A stretch of 27,636 nt of DNA from Ramicandelaber brevisporus (lineage: Eukaryota > Kickxellomycota > Ramicandelaberales > Ramicandelaberaceae): NCBI GenBank assembly GCA_025201865.1, contig MU602987.1, positions 1 through 27,636 of the forward strand, written 5' to 3'. The position numbers and the translations under genes were made by a program. The stretch's first letter is position 1; every line of letters begins with the position of its first letter. Positions 10,427-21,198 of this stretch are shown here, in pieces. Under the pieces are notes generated by a model. It made no database searches and had not been told where the DNA came from. It worked only from the letters and a program-made list of their open reading frames with translations.

Positions 10427-10429
10427 AAT

Positions 10430-10491
<62 letters not shown>

Positions 10492-10495
10492 AAAC
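10427..10495. repeat. AAC/CAG triplet repeat in the leader
   Basis: (AAC)n followed by (CAG)n and then AAC/AAA units, just upstream of the SR/USP/EEP gene start. It is open in all frames, so it wrongly extends the ORF upstream. Confidence 0.9.
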
Positions 10496-10565
10496 AACTT
10501 GTTCCTTCTTTCTTTCTCATTCATCGCAACAATATCACTACTCCAAATTGCAACAAACACATTCA

Positions 10566-13324
10566 ATGAGTGCTCATTCTCGTCCACATCGCTCTCGCTC
10601 GCGCTCATCTGTGCGTGATTCACGAGATAGGCGACGCCGTGATTCTCGTCCACATCGCTCTCGCTCACCTGTGCGTGATTCTCAGCCAGCTCACTCCAAA
10701 CTAATCAGCGCTCCAAATGTCATTGCGATCGTGGTACTCCTTGCTCGAGACACTGAGTGGATCGATACTCTCAATGTTGTATTAAGGGAACTCAAAGATA
10801 TGGAATTGGACCGGAAAGAGATCCTATGGCGAGACTTGCTTGAAGCGTTTTTAACACTAGCGAACCAGCTCGTATATCATTCATTCGATGTAGCGAGGCT
10901 TGCTTCCTCAATTCAGTCACTCAGTCACAATCACATCAACTCATTTATCAGCTTGTTGGATAAAGCGAAGCAACAATCTTCAGGGAAAAAAGGTATCATC
11001 TATATTCTACTCCGTTCTTTTGGTAAAAGTGCATGTAATGTTGGTATGGCTGACACCTACAATCGCCAGTTTTGCTTTAAGGCTCAGAAACTGTATACTT
11101 GCAAGTGTGAGAATGGCAGGCTTGTTAACATGGATTACATTGGTATTAAAGTATCAGGCCACTGTGACTTAGAGAAAATGGTGACTGGTAAATCATTGTG
11201 TGCAAAGAAGTGCAGACCAGGTGGTTTGAGTTATAGATATCACTCTGCTCCAACCACCCTTTACATCAGAATATACAATGAAAGCTCCCTTGAGATGACC
11301 ATCAATGGTACAATAACTATCTCAGATGTAAATGGCATTAAGCATAAGTACAAATTAGATACACTGAGTTATCACGATTCACGTTTTGGACATCTTGTAA
11401 CTGCCATTTATCAAAACAGTCAGTTGTTCCAACTTGATACCAGTGGTACCTACCAGCCAGTCCCCGGTGATTTACTCAATCGGGATGTCTGTACAGGTAT
11501 CCACTATGTTCGATATAAGCGTGCCGAACACGACAACAATAACACCAGCAGCAGCATCAGTTACAGTGGATTGACTTCAAATGTATCACCAGCAGACAAT
11601 ATGTCAACACCAAATTCACAAGCAACAGAAACAGCAACACAGCATTCAACCAACTCGCATGGTTCAAAGTCACGCCCAGTGCCATACAATGCTGAAATTC
11701 CATCGCACTCTCTGCCTCCGCCAGCTATCATTCCATCTGTTTCTTCTGATCAACAGGAACGGCAGCAGAAAGAGCAGTCCAATGGCACACCAATAGCCTC
11801 AACTCAAGCTGTGCCTGCGAAACGCAACCATAACAATGCATTTGATGATGCACCACTCTCGCCTCCTTATCCACCATCAGCAGCAGAGGCAGCAGCAGCA
11901 GCACAGGCAACATCAGCAGCATCAGTATCAATTACTGCCACATCTGTTGATTCTAACCTAGACATGGACGAACTAGACTGTATGTTTGGTCATGGTTGGA
12001 GATACACTCGATCAGTACCTCCTCCATCCACCTCATCAACTGATACTCCCAATGATCATATCAGCATGAATTCTGTTAAAAAGAAGCGCAAAATTGTGGA
12101 TGCAGCTTCATCCAGTGATCCATCCGCTGTTAACACTGCTACTGCTGCTACTGCCTCATCACAAACTGAATCATCTGTTCCTCTGCTGCTTGGTGAATCA
12201 TTTACAACATTGGATGGAGGGAGCATCTCATTTGATGAACTGTCATTGGAAATGCAAAATTACTTGGAAAAACACACAGATTTGACAATGGAGCATCAAC
12301 AATGCATCATTAATACATGGCTGTTAATTGATAAGAGACAGAAAGAAGAAATCAGCAGTGATGCCGCTAATTTACTTCCACAGCAACAGCAGCAACAGCA
12401 ACAAAGAATAAGAGCAGCAGCAGCATCGTCAAAGTCATCCAACAAAGAATGCATTATATTCGACCAGCCGGCTCCAACAGCCAATTCCGACACTGTAATT
12501 GTGGATAAACCAACACTAAAAGTATGTACAATCAATCTCAGACATGTTAATGGCATTACATTCATCCAATACATCAATCATTACCTCAACAAGTATCCAA
12601 TAATAGCATTCACAGAATTCAGTAGCGAGATGATGGATGGTATCAAAATGCATTGTAAGAGTATAGCTTCATCCGGTAATAATAACAATAGGTATGAAAT
12701 ATATGGTCATGGAAGAGTAGCAATGCTGGTAAACTGTGCCAGTATTAAATCAGTCATTGATGTAGAGCTAAAACAATACTTTGCTGGTTTCTGTTCAAGC
12801 ATGCCACTTGCAGCTGATACGGACATTGCAGCTCACAAGGGCGACTTCGCCAACAGGTTTGCAGTTTACAATGTCAAAATGAGTAATGGAACAATGCAAT
12901 CAATAGCCATCGCCTATTTCCATTCTGATTGGTCTAAAAATGCATCTATTCGTATTTTGTTTGGTAAATACATTGAGTATTGTTTAACCAGAATTGAACT
13001 TCATCCGTCGCGAATGGTAGTTGGCGACTTCAACAGTGTGGGCAGTTGGATGGATAGAGCCAGAAACGCACGATTACCCACTGCAAAAATAGAAGACCGT
13101 AACAGTGAAGAGTATCAATGTTGGTTAAAGAAGCATAGAGAAGAATGCAAACATCATCGTGAATCAGTGCTCTTGCCACTGTCGCGCGCTGGATTCATTG
13201 ATGGCATCCACCTTGCACGCTGCATTCAAGGTGAATCTGTTGACATCAGTAACATTAGCTTCCGCTTTTCGTATTATTATCAATTACACCCTGTCTCAGC
13301 TCTGGACTTGGTCTTTCTACCACC
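10566..13324 (+). CDS. SR-rich / USP-like / EEP-domain protein, 3' end in assembly gap
   Basis: The start is ATG 10566-10568; upstream the frame is only triplet repeat and leader. Residues 4-40 are an SR domain with two near-identical copies of a SRPHRSRS...VRDS unit. Residues about 160-320 resemble the C-terminal half of ubiquitin-specific proteases: CxC (11100, 11106) and CxxxC (11199, 11211) as a possible zinc ribbon, then FGHLVTAIY with the catalytic-type His (11391), an Asp (11436) and a final YVRYKR strand. The N-terminal Cys box of USPs is absent. A Ser/Thr/Gln-rich linker follows, with an SV40-like nuclear signal KKKRK (about 12078) and a Gln run. From residue about 650 an EEP domain starts (NLR, FTEF, GDFN at 13023, LDLVF), running into the Ns. 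No introns. Function unknown; host gene or mobile-element gene are both possible. Confidence 0.75.
11927..13324 (+). repeat. Duplicate unit A, left of gap (1,398 bp)
   Basis: Collinear with 13455-14852, same length, no indel seen. The first 121 bases are identical and the last 361 differ at one base (13072); the middle carries roughly 60 substitutions by eye, many of them changing amino acids. Confidence 0.9.
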
Positions 13325-13454
13325 NNNNNNNNNNNNNNNNNNNNNNNNNNNNNNNNNNNNNNNNNNNNNNNNNNNNNNNNNNNNNNNNNNNNNNNNNNNN
13401 NNNNNNNNNNNNNNNNNNNNNNNNNNNNNNNNNNNNNNNNNNNNNNNNNNNNNN
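13325..13454. other. Assembly gap, 130 N
   Basis: Unsequenced. The two flanks are the end of one copy and the beginning of another copy of the same 1,398-bp unit, as expected when two overlapping but diverged contig ends are placed side by side. The true distance, and even the existence of two tandem copies, is uncertain. Confidence 0.95.
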
Positions 13455-14852
13455 ATCAATTACTGCCACATCTGTTGATTCTAACCTAGACATGGACGAA
13501 CTAGACTGTATGTTTGGTCATGGTTGGAGATACACTCGATCAGTACCTCCTCCATCCACCTCATCAACTGATACTCTCAATTATTCTTTCAGTATGACTT
13601 CTGTTAAAAAGAAGCGCAAAATTATGGATGCAGCTTCATCCAGTGATCCATCCGCTGTTAACACTGTTACTGCTGCTACTGCCTCATCCCAAACTGAATC
13701 ATCTGTTCCTCTGCTGCTAGGTGAATCATTTGCAACACTGGATGGAGGGAGCATCTCATTTGATGAACTGTCATTGGAAATGCAACATTACTTGGGAAAA
13801 CACACATATTTGACACTTGAGCATCAACAATGCATCATTAATTCATGGCTGTTAATTGATAAGAGACAGAAAGACACAGTCAGTGGTGATGCCGCCAATT
13901 TACTTCCACAGCAACAGCAGCAGCAGCAGCAAAGAATAAGAGCAGCAGCATCATCGTCACAGTCATCCAACAAAGAATGCATTGTATTCGACCAGCCGGC
14001 TCCAACAGCCAATTCTGACACTGTAATTGTGGATAAATCAACACTGAGAGTCTGTACAATGAATCTCCGACATGTTAATGGCATTGCATTCATCCAATAC
14101 ATCAATCATTACCTCAACAAATATCCAATAATAGCATTCACAGAATTCAGTCGTGAGATGATGGATGGTATCAAAATGCATTGTAAGAGTATAGCTTCAT
14201 CTGGTAATAATAACAATAGGTATGAAATATATGGTCATGGAAGAGTAGCTATGCTGGTAAATTGTGCCAGTGTTGAATCAGTCATTGATGTAGAGCTAAA
14301 GCAATGCTTTGCTGGTTTCTGTTCAAGCATGCCACTTGCAGCTGATTCTGACATTGCAGCTCACAAGGGTGACTTCGCCAACAGGTTTGCAGTTTACAAT
14401 GTCCAAATGAGTAATGGAACAATGCAATCAATAGCCATCGCCTATTTCCATTCTGGTTGGTCTAAAAATGCATCTGTTCGCATTATATTCGGTAAATACA
14501 TTGAGTATTGTTTAACCAGAATTGAACTTCATCCGTCGCGAATGGTAGTTGGCGACTTCAACAGTGTGGGCAGTTGGATGGATAGAGCCAGAAACGCACA
14601 ATTACCCACTGCAAAAATAGAAGACCGTAACAGTGAAGAGTATCAATGTTGGTTAAAGAAGCATAGAGAAGAATGCAAACATCATCGTGAATCAGTGCTC
14701 TTGCCACTGTCGCGCGCTGGATTCATTGATGGCATCCACCTTGCACGCTGCATTCAAGGTGAATCTGTTGACATCAGTAACATTAGCTTCCGCTTTTCGT
14801 ATTATTATCAATTACACCCTGTCTCAGCTCTGGACTTGGTCTTTCTACCACC
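13455..14852 (+). repeat. Duplicate unit B, right of gap (1,398 bp)
   Basis: Second copy of unit A, offset by 1,528 bases. It keeps the reading frame open through the whole EEP domain. Confidence 0.9.
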
Positions 14853-15235
14853 CCATTTGTTATCTGGAGCAGCCATCCAGTATGGACCTGACGGAGGCAT
14901 TATACCATTTTTGGATCACAGCGCAGTTAGTTTACACTTGCCATCGCCAGCTACTAGTGTTGATGATACTCTTGGTGCAATCGATATTCCATCCTGCTAT
15001 CTGGAGGCACTACCAATCCCTACCATCATGCCAGATATACATGCACCTGCTGACTTTCACACAGTGACTAACACGTTCAGGTTCGATATTAATGGCAGTA
15101 ACTTGGGTGGTATTAGTATGCATGCATCCATCTCTCGCTCTTCTATTCAGCACATACATCCACCACAATCAGTTGCGAGCTATCTGTTCTTAAAAGGGAT
15201 TACCAGACGTAGCAATGGTGCAGTCCGATCATCAT

Positions 15236-15280
<45 letters not shown>

Positions 15281-18200
15281 TATCTCCACCACAACTACAG
15301 AAACAAAGTGTGTCAACGAGAAAAAAGATAGACAATGAAAAGTTGAAGGTTTATACTAACAAATACAGGAACAAACTCAAAACATTTGTCGATACACTGC
15401 GCGGGTTGATTGGTGCACCACCCTCATTGAGTAAGCTCAAAGTGGTTCAGAAAGCTCTGCAAACAATCTCACCATCCGCAATTCCATCTCCCGCTAGGAA
15501 CCTTCACGATGCAATTGAGCAATTTCGAGATGTGATACCGGACACTCAATCAACACCCAGGCCGAAACTACTGCTGGATGCCATTAATTATATCGAATCA
15601 CACAATCTCCAAGCCACGATATCAACTTCAGAGCAGGAACAGCAACAACAACAACAACAACAACAACAGCAGCAGCAGCAGCTACTGCAACCACAAGACC
15701 AGCAGCAGGCCCAGCTCTTTGGTACACTTGGTTCGTTCTCAGGTGGCCCATATCCTGCACTGTCGCTAAACACAATGGACTTGACTAGCATGTCGCAGTT
15801 CATTCAGCCAGTGTCTGCTGTATCTGTTGCAAGCAGCATGAGTATTGTGTCTGACAACATGCTCTCTCCAAACGCTACGTTTTATGGTGGTGCTGGTAGC
15901 AATGTAAACCCAAATGTGGCTTCAACTCTGCTGTCTGCTCAGCTCTCGGCCGCGACTGGCGCCACGCCGTCCGTGCTCAATCTGAACACACCAACGCCTT
16001 CGGCTGCTGGTCGCAAGCCAGCCCATATCCGCAGCTCGACTGCGCACGACGTTCCTGCCTCAGCGGCCAATTCCACCTCCAAGCTGGTTAACGCCGAACT
16101 CGCTGGTGCATATGCAGGAAGCGTCATGGCGGCCAAGGCGTTCGCTGGCAGTGCAAGCCCGTGCTCAGGGGTGCGCTCAACTTCTCAGAACTTGCAAAGG
16201 TCCATCTCGCCTGCAACTGCTCTCAAGGCATCTCCGGCTGCAGCTGGTAGTAGTCAACAGCAGCGCAAGTTCTCTGTGAACACATTCCAGTTTAAGGATG
16301 GCAATCTGACTCCATTGCTACCCAACACGAGCGCATCAGCTACTGCTCCAGGTACCAGCGCACTGCAAACTATTATTAATGACGACAAGGCACAGAGCAC
16401 TCCACCACTGTCATCAATTGCCACCTCAAACAGTAACTTGCTGACTGCGGCTACACCGATCCCAGTGATTGGCTTCTCTGCTGATGCATCTGCTGCCGCT
16501 GCCGTGACATCTGCTCTGATGACCAGCTCAAACAGCGCAGCTGCAGCAAGCGGCGGATTGAACCTTGGACTTGGATTGAATCTTGGATTGCCAGCCAGCC
16601 GTACAACTAGCTTATTGGAGCCATCGCCACTCATTTCAGCCGGTAACGCAGGAATGAACCGATCACTGTCAGTGATTGGCGAGACTATTCAGCAGCAATT
16701 GCAGACTCAAAATGACTTGCAGGCTATGCTACAATCTATTTCTGGACAGCAACAGCATCCATCTGCGTCTTCTCTTGTACTGCCAGCCTATGGCCAAGCT
16801 GGATCATTCCTCTCCACTCAGCTGGCTACACCTGCAAGCAACAGTAGTGCTAACATGCTTGCCCACAGTGCAGCAGCAGCAGCAGCAGCAGCAGCAGCTC
16901 ACATGCGTACACCAAGCGATGGACTCGGCATATCTGGCACAACACCAACAGCAACATCAACAATGATTCCCAGCGGTACTGTGAGTGTGTGTGGATTTAC
17001 ACCTGAAGCCAGTGCTGGTTCAGCAATGTTTTTGCCTGGCGGACAATCTGTGGACGAGGTTGCATCTGCTGCAGTCGCTGCCGCCATGGCTGTGACAAGT
17101 GTCCCATCAACTGTTCCCAGTGGCACTGCAAGTGATTTTGGTGGCTACTCAGTGTATGGCGATGTATTTGGAAACGCAGTTAGCAATGTATACACCAAGC
17201 CCGAAGTGATTAACGAGGACTCTGAAATGATTTTTGGTTCAAACAAGAGCAGCAACATTGATTACTTGGTCAATCCATCTTATGCTGATTCTAACTTTGC
17301 AAACATCATTATTGATCATCATGATCCAGCTAGTATGATTAACATTTCTGCGCAAAGCACTAATCAACTAGCAGTTGGTGGAAGTGGAACTAGAGCCGGA
17401 CGTGGTGGTCGTGGACGTCACCGCCGTACTAAGAGTGCATTGGCCACAACAGATGATGGAACTGAGCTAATAACAATGGGAGGCACAGATGGAACACCTC
17501 TGCAGTACAAGTGCCCGCATCCAGATTGTACAAAGACATTTACTCGTCAGTTTAACCTACGATCTCACTTGGCATCGCATTCATCCCAGAGACCATATGG
17601 CTGTCCTCATTGCGAACGCACATTTAGCCGTAAACATGACCAGCAGCGCCATGCCAGATTGCACACTGGATATAAGCCATATACATGCCCTGGATGCCAA
17701 GCTGGATTCTTCCGCACAGATGCACTGCGTAGACATTTGAAAGCCACTCCTAACTGCCAATCAGTAGTTGATCAAATGGATGAGCCTCTATTTAAGAAGG
17801 CGAGACGTGGTGGTTCTAAGGCTGATAACAATGGCGATAACAGACACCGTAGCGATAGTGGCGCCAGCAACACCTCACTCTCTGACATTGCATTGAACCA
17901 GATCAAGTACGAGTCTGACTCGCAGCCAATCAATTTGTTTGCCATTAATAGCAATATGGGTGCATTTAATACTCAGCTGCAGCAGCATCACCAGTATCAC
18001 TTTTCAGACACTGGACTGGAAGTACCCAGCGTTCTTATGCCACATGAGCATCGTCGTACTAGCTCCGGCCCTGAATTCCATGCCAATGCCGAGCAAGGAG
18101 AAGCACAATCTCACGGAAAATCAGAGTTTGCACCAATTCCGTTATACCATCCCCAGCAACTCCAGCAACAGCAGCAGCAAGTCCAGCAGCAGGCTCAATT

Positions 18201-18477
18201 AATGTATTCTCATTATCCGGCTCTTCAAGTTGCTACTTCCCAGATTCCATCTCAGCTCCAATCCATGAACATTGCTGGAACTGCTGATTTCAATCCCAGT
18301 ACAAGTGATTTCTACAACTCTTTGGCTAATTCGGCTAACCTTGGTGACATCATCAACCATCACAATGCTGGTAATGGCACTAGCATGGTGTTGGACATGA
18401 CCACAGCAACTGCCACTACTTTGAGTCAATCGCCCTCCGATGTGTTTGGATTGATGCGTGATGTGTCCCAGCATTAG
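13455..18477 (+). CDS. EEP / HLH-like region fused in frame to a CRZ1-like C2H2 zinc-finger factor (5' end in gap)
   Basis: One uninterrupted frame of about 1,670 codons. Part 1 (13455-15690) belongs to the mosaic family: the nuclear signal KKKRK, a Gln run, and a complete EEP domain with Asn 14062, Glu 14143, YFH (His 14449), GDFN 14551, Asp 14833 and DH 14914; then a Thr run and one HLH-like module (about 15300-15620) ending in a CAA/CAG tract. Part 2 (about 15690-18477) is a CRZ1-like transcription factor: a long Ser/Ala/Thr/Gln-rich region, a basic RGRHRRTK patch, and three fingers at 17512-17580, 17602-17664 and 17686-17757, the third of C2HC type, in the order and spacing of calcineurin-responsive CRZ1. 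Part 2 could also start on its own at ATG 15775. CRZ1 factors move to the nucleus when dephosphorylated by calcineurin. Whether the fusion is expressed, or is a misjoin at the CAG tract, is open. Confidence 0.7.
15238..15279 (+). repeat. (ACT)14 microsatellite, encodes Thr run
   Basis: Fourteen exact ACT units between the EEP and HLH-like modules. The inverted copy has a TCA/GAT tract at the equivalent place. Confidence 0.95.
15640..15681 (+). repeat. CAA/CAG tract, encodes Gln run at the fusion point
   Basis: (CAA)n then (CAG)n. Similarity to the minus-strand family copy stops in this tract, and CRZ1-like sequence begins after it. Confidence 0.9.
15754..15771 (+). other. Candidate calcineurin-docking motif (PxIxIT-like) PALSLN
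   Basis: PALSLN fits the relaxed PxIxIT pattern (P, any, hydrophobic, any, hydrophobic, polar) and sits just before the possible internal start of the CRZ1-like protein. A second candidate, the LxVP-type LEVP, is at 18016-18027, after the fingers. Both are short motifs and could occur by chance. Confidence 0.35.
16869..16898 (+). repeat. (GCA)n tract, encodes Ala run
   Basis: A triplet repeat inside the CRZ1-like part, read as poly-Ala in frame. Confidence 0.85.
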
Positions 18478-18896
18478 CCATTGACTACTCCGCATACACA
18501 CATACAGACATTCCATCCTGTACCCAAATTTATTTTATATACCCTTTCCCGCCCTTTAAATCTCTTGTTTTCGACTGTTGTTTTTTCATTTATGTTTTTG
18601 TGTACTTTTGTTTGCCTCTTTCCATTCGTTCATTTTTATACCGGTTTACTCATTTTTTATTTTAAAGGATCTTATACAATCCATGTTTAACAACTTATGT
18701 TATGTATCCGACAACAGCAAGGCAGTCCGAAGCATCTAACCAAATCGAATATACTTAGTGCATGATTAAACTGTAAACATTAATTAGTATGCAAACGACG
18801 AGTTGTTTAATCAGAATCATCTGGCAATCGCATATTGAAAGTGTCAAATTGTTATGGAAGAGACACTGCCGTTGTTTCTGGCTGATGGATATTATA
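18478..18896. other. 3' flank of the CRZ1-like gene
   Basis: AT-rich, with T-rich blocks at 18530-18660, consistent with a 3' untranslated region of the plus-strand gene meeting the end of the minus-strand zinc-finger fragment. No clear polyadenylation signal stands out. Confidence 0.5.
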
Positions 18897-19562
18897 TTAA
18901 TCACTATAGTCACTCAGCACTAATTCATCGCCATCATCGTAATCACATTCGCTATTATACTGATTGGTAGAGTCATTTGGCATAATACTGTCTGTATCTG
19001 TGTCCAGCCGAGTAATGAAAAAGCACAAAGTGTGTGCTTTACCAAAAAGCAATCGCAGTACAAGAGCAGGAACCGTCGACAGTTGTTCACCTCTATGCTC
19101 CCTACAGTGATGATGACTCCTAGACATTTTAGTGGAACAACAATAGCCACAATCGGATAAAACACACAGCCAACCTTGAATAATATCTGGATGCTGCAGC
19201 TGACTGGAGTGATTGATTGATGCCGCGAGATGTGGATTGCTGGTATGTTGATTGATATTGGGATCGGCATTCGCCTTTACTGCATTTTCTGGTAGAAACT
19301 CACCATCAATTGACTTCTCAGTATATCCATGTTTTTGATGCAAATGAGTTAGTCGTAACAAATGAACAACCCAGTCGTAATGTGATAGCCACAACGAACA
19401 CCATCCACATAAAATCCATCCACCTTTAGATAGTGAAACGTGGGCCGTGTCTTCTTGGTAACTTGCTGCTGCTGTTACTGTCAGTTGACAGCTGGGAGTT
19501 GCATACTTTTTATCATTATTCTTTCCCGCGAGTTTGCTCTCTGTCACACGAAATCGCAACCT
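18897..19562 (-). pseudogene. Two-finger zinc-binding protein fragment (DUF3505-like)
   Basis: The frame is open from 19562 to the stop at 18897-18899 (about 221 codons) but has no ATG before the second finger, so it lacks a start. It contains a first finger with C-G-W-C followed by paired His residues (HLLRLTHLHQKHG), a linker, a second finger with Cys residues in SDCGYCC and His residues in SHHHCREH, then a hydrophobic strand pair (LVLRLLFGKAHT, FFIT) and an acidic tail. The order finger, linker, finger, then a short beta segment resembles the fungal DUF3505 class, often found near helicase or mobile-element genes; this is from memory of the family and not certain. Its 5' end reaches the upstream region of the divergent RGP1 gene, which leaves no room for a promoter. 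Confidence 0.45.
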
Positions 19563-19605
19563 CTATTCTTATACTTTTTTTTTTTTGCCTCTTCTTCTCT
19601 CGACG

Positions 19606-21159
19606 ATGACTGTGTCGATCGGCATGCGCTTCAGCCGTCCTGATGACACGTACTATGCCGGGGAGAGACTAGTGTGCTATGTAACCTTCACCAGCACTGC
19701 TTCGAGCACTTCTCCTCGGCCGTCAGTCTCTGCGCCGATTGTTGCTGCCAGAACATCGTCAGCTGACCCAGCTGCGACCCTCAAGCAACAGCCACAGCAG
19801 CAACCACAGCAACCACAGCAGCAACCACAGCAGCAACCACAGCAGCAACCACAGCAGCAACAGCAACAATCATTGCCACGGGGATCATCATATCTGTCAG
19901 GCTGGCTACCTTCTATTCTAACTAGTGGATTCAATTCTAGAACCAGCGACTCGAAGAATAGTGGCAGTGACAGCCAGTCTCATGTATACGCAACAGATGG
20001 CCAGCAACATCCAGCCCAGGCACAACAGCCACCTTCTCAGCCACAGCAGAGACAGCCTGGTGTTGCAGACTCTGATCAGACATCGCCCATCGATCAGTTA
20101 GAATCACCAATTGACTATCTAATGAAGAATCGGCCTGCTTCAGCTGCTCCAGTTCAACAATTTGACCACTCCCATCAGCAACAGCATCAGTACCAGCAAC
20201 AGCAACAGCAACGGACCACGCAAAATGGACAGATGCAAACTCATCAAGCATTGCCATTGAGACAGCAGATGAAGAAACAAATGTATGGATCACCACCTGA
20301 ACGTATATTGTGGGGATTTGCACAGGCTGTCGGCCAAATGGCTGTAGATCCACGATTTGTGTCGACGATAATGCTGGACGGAATCTTTGATCATCAAATG
20401 TATGGCAGTGCCTCTTCTGTGCACAGTAGCGCTCATGTGCATGGTGGAGGCTCACTGGGCATCCCAATCACTGCTGCATTGCACTCACCTGGTGTGAATA
20501 GAAGAACAAGGAGTGGTTCACACAGTTCAACCAGGACGAGTGAAACAGCCGAGGATGATGGACAAGATGAGGAAGATAGGTTGGTGGCAACATATCCAAC
20601 ATGGTCAAACCCACCAGCATTAATGTTTTGCGATCTCGAATTACACGAAGGTGAATCAAGAACTTTCAAGTACGAAATTGACATCCCTCACAGACTGCCT
20701 CCAACCTATTCACCCGAAAAGGCCACCGCAGCAAAGTTTATTTATTCGCTCACAGTTGTGGCTCAACAAGGTTCACTCAAAAAGTCTGCCTCAGTATCAG
20801 TGTCCAAGACATTCAGAGTGTTACTCTCTAGGGACATTCTGGAACCAATGGTCACTTCAAGAATGCAGCCAGCCAGTGCTAATAATGTATATGATGGATT
20901 ATATGATGTACTGACGCCAATTCTATCAGTCAAAGACAGCTCTTCAATATCGAATCTGTCAAATGCCTCATTATCAACCGAAATCAGTGCACAAAGCAAT
21001 CTATCGCAAAAGCGGCAGTCTATTGCAGGTCCAGTCGATTTGAAAACGAATCCATTCTTTAAAGATATTTTGGCATCCTTACACTCAAAACGAAGGCCAA
21101 AATCGCCACAACGAAAGTCATCTTTACCTCTGTCACCTTCTTCAGTAGTCTCATTCGAT

Positions 21160-21198
<39 letters not shown>

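Noticed and set aside
10305-10565. Upstream extension of the SR/USP/EEP ORF
   Set aside because: It is mostly AAC/CAG repeat read in frame and does not start with ATG; the ATG at 10566 begins the non-repeat SR domain.
13159-13454. Extension of the fusion ORF leftward through the Ns
   Set aside because: It reads a second frame of the other copy and unknown bases; gap length is nominal, so frames cannot be carried across.
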